Source: Bacillota bacterium
GTDB lineage: Bacteria; Bacillota_I; Bacilli_A; Izemoplasmatales; UBA1188
Length of the DNA stretch: 64,000 bases
Direction: 5' to 3'
NCBI GenBank assembly: GCA_023410715.1
Contig: JAEYPN010000011.1
Location: 1 to 64,000, forward strand
A program made the translations under genes and the position numbers. Positions 52,573-61,400 of the stretch are shown here, one piece after another (the first letter of the stretch is position 1; each line of letters opens with the position of its first letter). The notes under the pieces were generated by a model that was not told the origin of the DNA, ran no database searches, and saw nothing but the letters and a program-made list of their open reading frames with translations.

Positions 52573-53122
52573 GGAAAAATATCAAGTTCTAGATATCGCC
52601 TTTTGGACGGTACTTGGAATGGCTATTGAAGCAGTTAGTATCATTTTTATCAAAAATATGGGTCAACCTATATACTTTATAACATTTAAGGTTTTATTTA
52701 TTTTAATTGTCATGTATCGTTGGAAAAAATGGTTTATTATTCCAACTGTACTTATAACTTTAGTATTACTAATAATTTTAAAAGCTAATATAAACGCTTA
52801 TATATCTGAATTAGTTGGTTCAAGTTTTATTAGCTTTAACTTATTATGGTTCAAAAAAAGAAATTTACTTGAAAAAAGCTTACTCTTGACAATTTTATAT
52901 TTAATAAGTGGTTATCTTTTAGTGGTGGTTGGAACTTCTTTATGTAATATTCTATTTGATGTAGATTTCTTTGTTTCCATAAATCAGTATTTTGTTGCTT
53001 ATATTTTTAGTTTAGTAATAAGCATGGTAGTAATGATTATTATATTTAAGCAAAAAACAATTTTAGTTGAACCTTTTGCTTATGCTTTAGAATTACAATC
53101 ATCTAAGAAGGAGGGCCTATGA
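52565..53122 (+). CDS. Polytopic membrane protein of the pectin operon, unknown function
   Basis: 185 residues with about six hydrophobic segments and short loops; I recognise no family motif. The ATG overlaps the end of the PL2-like gene by 8 bases, and its TGA stop overlaps the ATG of the first permease gene by 4 bases (ATGA), so it is certainly part of the operon. Small membrane proteins of the DUF624/YesL kind are often found with such transporters, but the sequence does not clearly match. An accessory transport subunit is possible. Confidence 0.7.
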   Translation: MSKEKYQVLDIAFWTVLGMAIEAVSIIFIKNMGQPIYFITFKVLFILIVMYRWKKWFIIPTVLITLVLLIILKANINAYISELVGSSFISFNLLWFKKRNLLEKSLLLTILYLISGYLLVVVGTSLCNILFDVDFFVSINQYFVAYIFSLVISMVVMIIIFKQKTILVEPFAYALELQSSKKEGL

Positions 53123-54096
53123 ATCCTAATAATAAGTGGAAAAAGTATTTAAAAACCATAAAAAAAGATTGGATGCTTTACTTAATGCTACTGCCTATTG
53201 TCATTTTCTTTCTTTTATGGAAATACTTACCAATGACTGGTCTACTTGCCGCATTCAAGTATTATACAACTGCTGGCGAATCCGTTTTAGAGGCTGATTT
53301 TAGAGGCTTTTATTACTTTAAAGCTTTGCTTTTTGGAACTTCATCAAAAGATTTTTGGCGAGCCTTTAGAAATACTTTTGCAATAAGTTTACAAGGTTTA
53401 ATTTTTGGTTTTCCAATTCCAATTATCTTAGCGTTATTCTTTAGTGAAATTAAGAGCCCACTTTACAGAAGTATTACTCAAATAATTTCTTATTTACCTA
53501 AGTTTATCTCAACCGTAGTTATTACAACAATGGTGGCGTTAATGCTTAGTAGTGAATCACAATATAATAGCGCTGGTATTATTGCTACATTATTATATAA
53601 ATTGGGTTTAGCTAGTAAGTCAATGAATTTAATGACGGAACAAAGTTTTTTTAGGCCAATTTATCATATATCCGGAATATGGCAGGGAGCAGGATATGGG
53701 TCAATTGTATATTTTGCGGCCATCATGGGAATATCGCCAACATATTATGAAGCGGCAAAGATGGATGGGGCTAATAAACTTGCCCAAATAAGATATGTGA
53801 CCTTACCAGGTATGGCTCCAACCTTAACTATCATGATTATTTTAAGAATAGGTGATATGTTATCTGTTGGTTATGAAAAGGTCTTACTGCTTTTAGGTGA
53901 TAGTAAAACAATTATGGATAATGAAGCTTATTATGTTGGAGATGTTATATCCACATATGTTTATAGGATAGGTCTTGAGGGCGGAAGCTATTTTACCGGG
54001 TCAGCTGCCGACTTATTTAACTCTTTAATTGCGATGTGCTTAGTGTTAGGTGCTAACTTCATTAGCCGAAGAGTATCTGAGACTTCACTTTTCTAG
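53119..54096 (+). CDS. ABC sugar transporter permease, LplB type (CUT1 family)
   Basis: 325 residues, six transmembrane segments and the inner-membrane component EAA loop YYEAAKMDGANKLAQIRYVTLP, typical of binding-protein-dependent permeases. Overall it matches LplB-type permeases for complex carbohydrates, in keeping with oligogalacturonide uptake. GGAGGG lies 4 bases before the ATG, which overlaps the previous stop. It pairs with the next gene to form the membrane heterodimer. Confidence 0.9.
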   Translation: MNPNNKWKKYLKTIKKDWMLYLMLLPIVIFFLLWKYLPMTGLLAAFKYYTTAGESVLEADFRGFYYFKALLFGTSSKDFWRAFRNTFAISLQGLIFGFPIPIILALFFSEIKSPLYRSITQIISYLPKFISTVVITTMVALMLSSESQYNSAGIIATLLYKLGLASKSMNLMTEQSFFRPIYHISGIWQGAGYGSIVYFAAIMGISPTYYEAAKMDGANKLAQIRYVTLPGMAPTLTIMIILRIGDMLSVGYEKVLLLLGDSKTIMDNEAYYVGDVISTYVYRIGLEGGSYFTGSAADLFNSLIAMCLVLGANFISRRVSETSLF

Positions 54097-54104
54097 GTGA
54101 TAAT

Positions 54105-54968
54105 ATGAAAAGACTAGATAGATCAGAAATTATTTTTAAAGTAATTGCTTATACCTTTGTGACATTATTTGCGATATGTTGCTTATATCCATTTATCTAC
54201 ACCTTATCAGCAGCATTAAGTAGCTATGATGCAATGAAGGAAGGTAAAGTAATTTTATTCCCGGTAGAATTTCAAACAGAAGCTTTTAAATATGTTTTTG
54301 AGCAAAGACAATTTTGGATTAGTTATTCAAACACCATCTTTTATACACTTTATGGAACTGCATGGAGCATGCTTATATCAATTTTAGGTGCTTATGCATT
54401 ATCAAAAAGAAAACTACTTTTTAATAGACAATTTAACTTTTTATTAGTATTTACAATGTGGTTTTCAGCCGGAATGGTACCAACTTATATCAACTATATT
54501 CGTCTTGGTGTTGATAATAGATGGGGAATTGTCATTGCGATGGGGGTCCAAGCATATAATGTTATTTTACTAAGAAATGCTTTTTCAAGTGTTTCTAAAG
54601 AAATAGAAGATGCCGCAGTAATTGATGGTGCAAACGAACTTCAAATATTAACTAACGTTCATATGCCAATGAGTAAAGCAGCGATTGCGACAGTTACACT
54701 ATTTTATGGCTTATCAAGATGGAATGGGTATTTCTGGACGAGAATGCTTTTGAAAAAATCAGAAGAACAGCCACTTCAGGTATACTTACGTATTCAACTT
54801 GAACGCTTAGAAGACTTAGAAGCAACAGGTTCAATGTTAATTGAGTATTCAAAAGAATCAATGATGTACGCCATGTTAATTTGTGCCATCATTCCAATTA
54901 TCATTGTGTATCCATATTTACAAAAATACTTTGCTAGAGGTGTAAATCTCGGTGGAGTTAAGGAATAG
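54105..54968 (+). CDS. ABC sugar transporter permease, YtcP/YesQ type (CUT1 family)
   Basis: 287 residues with six transmembrane segments and the EAA loop EDAAVIDGANELQILTNVHMP. Residues such as LYPFIYTLSAALSS near the N-terminus are typical of YtcP-like permeases. It starts 8 bases after the LplB-type gene with an AGGTGAT site and is the second half of the permease pair. No ATP-binding subunit is encoded here. Confidence 0.9.
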   Translation: MKRLDRSEIIFKVIAYTFVTLFAICCLYPFIYTLSAALSSYDAMKEGKVILFPVEFQTEAFKYVFEQRQFWISYSNTIFYTLYGTAWSMLISILGAYALSKRKLLFNRQFNFLLVFTMWFSAGMVPTYINYIRLGVDNRWGIVIAMGVQAYNVILLRNAFSSVSKEIEDAAVIDGANELQILTNVHMPMSKAAIATVTLFYGLSRWNGYFWTRMLLKKSEEQPLQVYLRIQLERLEDLEATGSMLIEYSKESMMYAMLICAIIPIIIVYPYLQKYFARGVNLGGVKE

Positions 54969-54976
54969 GAGAATCT

Positions 54977-57064
54977 ATGAAAAAAATATTTATTGTTGTT
55001 TTTACATTTTTATGTCTTTCTTTATGTGGGTGTGCAAGATTAATCATTCCTACAAAAGGAGGAACAACTTTATCTACAACTAAAACAAAAACTACAAATA
55101 CAAATACTAGTAGTAATAATAATGAAAAGATAGACATTAATGTTTCCATTACTTTCCAAGGTTCAAAGTTTATTACTTATAATGGTAATGTCCCTTATAC
55201 AGGACTCGATGGTGTTACTTATACAAACGGGATGTTACTTCCTACATGGGTTGAATATGCAAAACAATTAAATGTAAATATTAATGATGTAACACCTAAA
55301 ACAGGCGCTGATGATTCAGCAATTTTAACACAGTCAGCGACTAATGATTTTAAAAATGCAGATATTTTTAATGGTGATGCCAGTGCCTTTGTTAAGTATG
55401 GTACATTAGGTAACTTTGTAGCATTAAACGAGCACTGGGATAAACTACCAAATTTAAAGAAATTTTTAGATGATAATCCTGGCTATTATTTATCACTAAC
55501 ATCTTCAGATGGAAATATTTATTATTCTCCATATTTTGATGGCTATAATGAAGTGGAAAGAATGTTTATGATGCGTCATGACTGGGTTATAAAACTACTT
55601 GATGATGATGTAACATATGATGAAGCATATAATCTATCCAGTTTTTATAAACCATTCAATAATGATTCCCTTAATGTTAAAGTAAAAGGAACTAGTAAAG
55701 TAATAACTAAGAATTATGAAAAAAATATTATTTCTATTCAAAACGACTTATTAGTAAAAAATGGCAAGACTTTAACAAATGCATTAAAAAAGTATATTGA
55801 TGATACATATGGTAATCAATATGCTAAAAGAAGTGACTTATTCTTATCGGAAAATGCCGCTTATGACTGTGATGAATTAATAGCTTTAATGCGCTGTGTT
55901 AAAGCGAATCCATTACTTTTAACTGGTGATGCAAATACGGATATTATTGTTTTCTTCCCAAGAGAAAAAAGTAGGGCAGTTGAAATATTAAGTTTAGCAC
56001 AAATTTTTGGTATCAGAGGTTTATCAAATATGGATTCAACTTTATATATTGGCCAAGATGGAGAAATTCATAATTCTTATGGCGAAGAAAAAACCTTAGA
56101 GGCTTTAGGATATTTAAATGAGTTATATAAAGAAGGATTAATTTTAAAAGACTTCCCTAAAGGAATTGGGACAGTAAGTGATTATCGTCAACAGATGTTT
56201 AAAACTGGTCATGGCTTTATGACTTTTGATTACGTCGCAACGACGACATCACTTTATACGACTATCACTTTAAATGAAAAAAATGTTATTTTTGAAAAAG
56301 ATAAATTTAGATTTGAAGCAGTACTTCCAGCAGTATGTGATTGGGATGATGGAATAAATGATAATTATATTCATTTTACAGATTCCGTAAGAACCGTTAA
56401 GTCTGAAGGATGGGCAATACCAAAGCATGTTGCTGAAAATACACAAAAATTAAATAAAGTTTTAGAGTTTATTGATTATGCATATAGTCCTATAGGTGCA
56501 GCACTTGTTACTTATGGGCCACAAGCATGGCGTGGTACTGGTAATTATGATTATAATGGAATTACTATTCCTGAGGTAAATGCTAAAGCCATTGATGAAA
56601 TCTATAATATGTCTAATGGTTCTGCAACAGATTACTATAGATCTTATGTCGGGGCAACGCTAAATATTGGCTATTGTAAAGATATGGGAATGGAATACCA
56701 AACATTAAATGAACAAGGAAAAAGAAGTGTTGATATGATTGCTAATGCGGTTAAAGCTAAGGCTTTACTTATTACGACTCCTTCTATTGAAAATGGTTAT
56801 TTCTATTTAACCCCACCGACGACATATGCTTTAAAGAAAGAAGAACAAGAAGTAATAACAGTTAAGACATCTGCTTCAACAGTTTGGAAGAATTATAGGA
56901 CATATTATGTTTTATATGGCTTTGAGGCTAAAATTGGTTCAACAAAAGATTATACTCCAAGCATTCAAAAATATAAAGAAGAATTAGATAAACAAGGATA
57001 TACAACTTATATGTATTACTATGGCGAGGCTTGGAACAGAATGAAAAATTTCTTTAATGAATAG
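54977..57064 (+). CDS. Large extracellular solute-binding lipoprotein (LplA type)
   Basis: 695 residues, longer than the usual 500-560 of this family. Lipobox LCGC (Cys19) and a Thr/Asn/Ser spacer (about 30-50) are followed by a family 1 solute-binding fold, with MMRHDWVIKLLDD, DSVRTVKSEGWAIPKH and NEQGKRSVDM in the order found in LplA-like proteins. It should capture pectic oligosaccharides at the membrane and deliver them to the two permeases just upstream. The extra length is spread over inserts between about 215 and 300 and a C-terminal extension after about 600. AGGAG lies 7 bases before ATG. Confidence 0.85.
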   Translation: MKKIFIVVFTFLCLSLCGCARLIIPTKGGTTLSTTKTKTTNTNTSSNNNEKIDINVSITFQGSKFITYNGNVPYTGLDGVTYTNGMLLPTWVEYAKQLNVNINDVTPKTGADDSAILTQSATNDFKNADIFNGDASAFVKYGTLGNFVALNEHWDKLPNLKKFLDDNPGYYLSLTSSDGNIYYSPYFDGYNEVERMFMMRHDWVIKLLDDDVTYDEAYNLSSFYKPFNNDSLNVKVKGTSKVITKNYEKNIISIQNDLLVKNGKTLTNALKKYIDDTYGNQYAKRSDLFLSENAAYDCDELIALMRCVKANPLLLTGDANTDIIVFFPREKSRAVEILSLAQIFGIRGLSNMDSTLYIGQDGEIHNSYGEEKTLEALGYLNELYKEGLILKDFPKGIGTVSDYRQQMFKTGHGFMTFDYVATTTSLYTTITLNEKNVIFEKDKFRFEAVLPAVCDWDDGINDNYIHFTDSVRTVKSEGWAIPKHVAENTQKLNKVLEFIDYAYSPIGAALVTYGPQAWRGTGNYDYNGITIPEVNAKAIDEIYNMSNGSATDYYRSYVGATLNIGYCKDMGMEYQTLNEQGKRSVDMIANAVKAKALLITTPSIENGYFYLTPPTTYALKKEEQEVITVKTSASTVWKNYRTYYVLYGFEAKIGSTKDYTPSIQKYKEELDKQGYTTYMYYYGEAWNRMKNFFNE

Positions 57065-57074
57065 GTGAAAAATT

Positions 57075-57605
57075 ATGTCACTAGCGAAAATACAAAAAAT
57101 TCTCATTTATAATCTATTTATTTCAACTATCGTGCTTTTTGTCTATTCGTTAGGATATTTTACAAATTTTGTTGACCTACAGATTACTAATAAGGATTTT
57201 TATAATACAGCGCAAATTGTTAACCGGTTTATATTTAATTATTCTTTTTATGCAATTGTAGCTATTGGACTTTTATTAATTCTTTCAACGCAAACAAAAG
57301 AACATTACTCGTTATTTGACTATATTCTAGTATTAACTATTTCCATACTGTATATATTTTTAAATGTTGAAATAATTGTTGTAAATAGCGTTTTAAAAGC
57401 GGAATATTTAAAAGTAGATTTTATAAAAATAGCAAAAATTATTCCTGATTATAAAGAAAGTACATTTATTTTTACAATTGGAAACATCATTAATATCATA
57501 AGTATTGTAATTTCTCTTTTAACAATTAGTTTAATTGTTATAAAATATTTTAAAGATCGGGGGATAAAACGTGAAAAGTGTCGAAAAGATGCGATATCAG
57601 CCTAA
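57075..57605 (+). CDS. Small membrane protein of the pectin operon (1 of 3)
   Basis: 176 residues with four hydrophobic segments (about 10-30, 53-72, 82-104, 135-160) and a basic tail. No family recognised. AGGTGA precedes the ATG by 8 bases, 10 bases after the binding-protein gene. Its 3' end overlaps the next gene by 35 bases. Three consecutive proteins of similar size and topology follow the transporter, suggesting one membrane complex. Confidence 0.7.
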   Translation: MSLAKIQKILIYNLFISTIVLFVYSLGYFTNFVDLQITNKDFYNTAQIVNRFIFNYSFYAIVAIGLLLILSTQTKEHYSLFDYILVLTISILYIFLNVEIIVVNSVLKAEYLKVDFIKIAKIIPDYKESTFIFTIGNIINIISIVISLLTISLIVIKYFKDRGIKREKCRKDAISA

Positions 57606-58008
57606 TTCTACCTCTTCAAAATATGTAATATTAACCATTATCATGAATGTTATTTTTCTCTTTTATGCCCTAAATGTCTTAGACTATAATATCTTTTTAG
57701 GCATTAAAGTTTTAGCAAATATTTTCTTAACATTATATTTATTCTTGGCTATGGAAAAGGTTAAAGCATATTCAATTAGGTATTCTATTTCTTTAATTGT
57801 CATTGGAATTTTAGCAATTTTTCGTGAATTTTACGTTCCACTTAAAATGATTAAAGAAAAAACTGAACCTAAAGATAAGATTATCATTATGATGGTTTTA
57901 TTATTATTTGTATCAGTTTCAATGATTATATCAGGCGTTATAGGTTATAAAAAAGCAAAACTTTTAACAAGCTATTTGAAAGAAAAAGGTAATAATCATG
58001 ACAAATAA
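57571..58008 (+). CDS. Small membrane protein of the pectin operon (2 of 3)
   Basis: 145 residues starting at GTG 57571, supported by GGGGG about 7 bases upstream within the previous gene. Four hydrophobic segments and a lysine-rich end. No family recognised. It overlaps its neighbours by 35 and 11 bases, which implies translational coupling. Confidence 0.65.
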   Translation: MKSVEKMRYQPNSTSSKYVILTIIMNVIFLFYALNVLDYNIFLGIKVLANIFLTLYLFLAMEKVKAYSIRYSISLIVIGILAIFREFYVPLKMIKEKTEPKDKIIIMMVLLLFVSVSMIISGVIGYKKAKLLTSYLKEKGNNHDK

Positions 58009-58489
58009 AAAATCATCTTTCTTTAAAAGGTTACTTTCTGATATAATGGAGAAATTTCCATTACTCACTATGCTTATCTCAGGTATTATCATCACTTCTA
58101 CAATACCTACCCATGTAAATGCTATTATCAATTCTTTAAGTTTAATTGTGGCCTTTTATATGTTTTGTTTCATACTTATGTCTACTATTAATATTTTTAA
58201 TGGTTTTAGTCTTAATAAAAAAAGAACACTACAATCTTTAATAATTTCAATTATTTGTGTTACTATTGAAATTTTATTTGTTTACTTGTATTTAACTGAA
58301 CTTATAGTTGAAATTAAAACAGTAAGTAATACCAAAATAATTATGAATTCCTTTTATCAATCTTTTGATTTATTAATTATCGCAAGTGTTTTAAATGTTT
58401 TAGGCGTTATTTATCCAATAGTAATGCATTTTGTTTATGCTAAAAAAGATGATTCATTTAAATTGAAAATAAAAACAAATAAAGAATAG
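57998..58489 (+). CDS. Small membrane protein of the pectin operon (3 of 3)
   Basis: 163 residues with four hydrophobic segments (about 20-35, 42-66, 78-102, 120-145) flanked by basic ends. No family recognised. It starts within the previous gene (11-base overlap, AAAGGT upstream) and ends 9 bases before the giant lipoprotein start. Confidence 0.7.
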   Translation: MTNKKSSFFKRLLSDIMEKFPLLTMLISGIIITSTIPTHVNAIINSLSLIVAFYMFCFILMSTINIFNGFSLNKKRTLQSLIISIICVTIEILFVYLYLTELIVEIKTVSNTKIIMNSFYQSFDLLIIASVLNVLGVIYPIVMHFVYAKKDDSFKLKIKTNKE

Positions 58490-58498
58490 GGAGGATTT

Positions 58499-61400
58499 AT
58501 GAAGAAGAAAATTTTACTAATTTCAACGCTTTTTATTGGATTGATTGTTTTAGTTGGCTGTCGAAGGACAACAGGTACAACGGTAAAACCAACTGTTAAA
58601 ACAACTGTATCAAAAACTACCTCTAGTAATAGTAGTTCAAAATCAGAAGAAATTAAGATTTCTTCACTTGAAATTACAGGGATAAGTGAGGACATAGTTG
58701 AAGGCGATACGTTACAACTTAGCGTAAAAGTTTTACCTGATGCAGCTAAAAGCAGGCAAGTAACCTGGTCATCAAGTAATACGCAAGTTGCGACAGTATC
58801 ACAAACAGGATTAGTTACGGCATTAAAAGAGGGATATGCAGTAATTAAAGTCGCAGGCGATGGTAAAGAAGATACATATGATGTATATGTAACGAAAAAA
58901 GAAGAATTAATTCGTGATACAACACCATATGAAGTATGGTATGAAGGGTTTGAACTATCTTCATCACTTAATGAATGGAAACTAAATAGTGATCAAATTC
59001 CAACAGAAGTTGTCGGTCAATTTAGAGAAGCTAAAAGTGACAAGTTTACACCAACAGAATTAAATAATGCTTTAAAATTAACAAGTTCATTTGATACTGA
59101 TTCAAAAACTGAACGTGGTTTTACAGCTGTAGCTGATGGTTGGTTACAAATAGATATGATGTTGACGGAACAAAATGGCCAAATGTCATTTGAAGTTTAT
59201 GCTGGTAAAGATGATCGTTTATTCAGTATTCATTTACATCAAGGCGGAAAAGTACGTTATCGTATCGATGAAGCAGATGGTGGCGGATATGGTATTAGAC
59301 TAGAAACCGATGTTGACTGGGAAGTTAATAAATGGATTACTTTTGTTGTAACATGGAATGCTGATGTAGAAGAAAATGAATTTAAAACATATAATGCATA
59401 TGTTTTAATGAAAGATGAGAATGGCGAATATTTAAAACAATTTGCCAAAAATATTCCATTCTTCTATCAAGAATTATCAACATCACCTAACTGGATGAAA
59501 ATCAGAGTTAACAAGGGTAATGATACAGATAAATTAGAAGGAAAAGATGCACCTAATAATGTAACTGGATACGTGGATAATATTATCTTAAAGAGCTTAG
59601 ATGATATGATTAAAGATAATAAATTCCCACGTGTTGATGATACTTTAGTGCAAACAGAAAATATACCAACTGTCTCAGCGAAAGCTTCAGTTGTTTCTAA
59701 AGTAGGAGAAAAGTATCAATTTGAATTATTTGGTACTTCAATTTCTAATAAACAAACAGAAGGAACTCTATACTATCTAATTAGAGAAATGTCAGACTTC
59801 ACTGCGCCAACTAAAGAGGAAATTAAAGCATTAAATCAAAAAATAATGATTAGTGCTTCAAGTACTTCAATTAATGGTGTTATCGAGGTTTCAAACTTTG
59901 ATATGGCTAAAACATACGAATTATTCTATATCGTTGTTAATGAAGCTGGTGAAACTGAAGTTAAGAATATTAGAGAAATTAGTGGCGCAACATTAGTATA
60001 TACTGCTGCTCAACTTCATGATGCGTTAGAAGCTGGTGCTGAACATATAATTCTCGCAAACGATATTGATGCAACAGGATATGATTGGATTCCTGTTTCT
60101 AAAAAATATGAAGGCGTATTAGATGGTGCCAATCATATCATTAATGGTTTAAATATCACTGGTGATTTTGTTCTAAAACTTAATTCAAGTAATAAAACAA
60201 TTGCTAATGGTAAATATGCAGGAATTTTTGCGACTATTTCTTCAGCAACAATTAAAAACCTTATTATTTCTAATTCTAAAATTGATGCATATGAAAGAAG
60301 TGGTTTAATCGCTGGTAATGTTGCTGGAAACTTGAAAATTGAAAATGTTTATATAGCAGGCTTAACTGTTTCAATGAAATATGATATTGACTATCATGGC
60401 GCACTAGTTGGACGTATTCAATCAGGTAGTGTCAAAGTTACAAATGTCGCAGTTTCTGATTATTCAGTTGAATATGATGATAGTTATGCTAAAGATTATG
60501 TTGTACTTAATGGTCCTAAGTTTGATCCAAGTGCTGCTGATGAAATTAGCGTTGATACAACAAAATGGGGCGCATATGGCGGTGGATTTGTTGGTGGCGT
60601 TGATAGTGGTGCTACACTTAATATGAATGATATTCAAATCGTTAACAGTAAGATTCAAATGTTTGATCAAGCTGCTGGGGGATTACTTGGTAGAAATAGT
60701 GGGACAACAAACATTACTAACGCTTACGTTAATGTTGAAGTTGAAACACCTAAGAATGCTGGTTTAGTTGCTGGTGATGTTGCTGGAACATTTACAATTA
60801 CTAATGCTTTATTAATTGGAAAAGCAACAGCTACAGCAGGTAGTGGTTATATTCAAGGTAAAAATAATAGTGCAACCGCAATTACACCTACAAATGTTTT
60901 TGCGTTGGTAGAAATTACACCTTTAGCTGAAGTTCCAGCTGGAGTTACCGTAATTACTATAGTTAATGATTCATTATATACTAATTTACCAACGTTTGCT
61001 GATTTATGGGAAGTAAAAGCTAGTTATAAAGTATTAAAGATTTCTTTAGCCGAAATTAAGGTTGTAAAAACTGATAAACAAAAAGTTGAAGAAGTTATTG
61101 ATTGGTTAAGTAATGAGATGCCTGAGGCATTAGAGGAAGATTTTACTTTACCAACAACTGATAAAAATAGTTATAATACTGTTATCACTTGGGTACTTGA
61201 TGATAGCGAATTTGCAAGAATTGATAATAATCTTTTAATCATCACAAGACCAACTTACACTAATGGTAGTGAAGATATTAGATTAGTAGTTAAGATAGTT
61301 TTAAATGAGGAAGAAAAAGAATTTGAATTTAATATCACAATTCCAAGACTTCCAATGTCAGACGAAGAAAAAGCTCTAAAAATTAAAGAATCTTTAGAAT

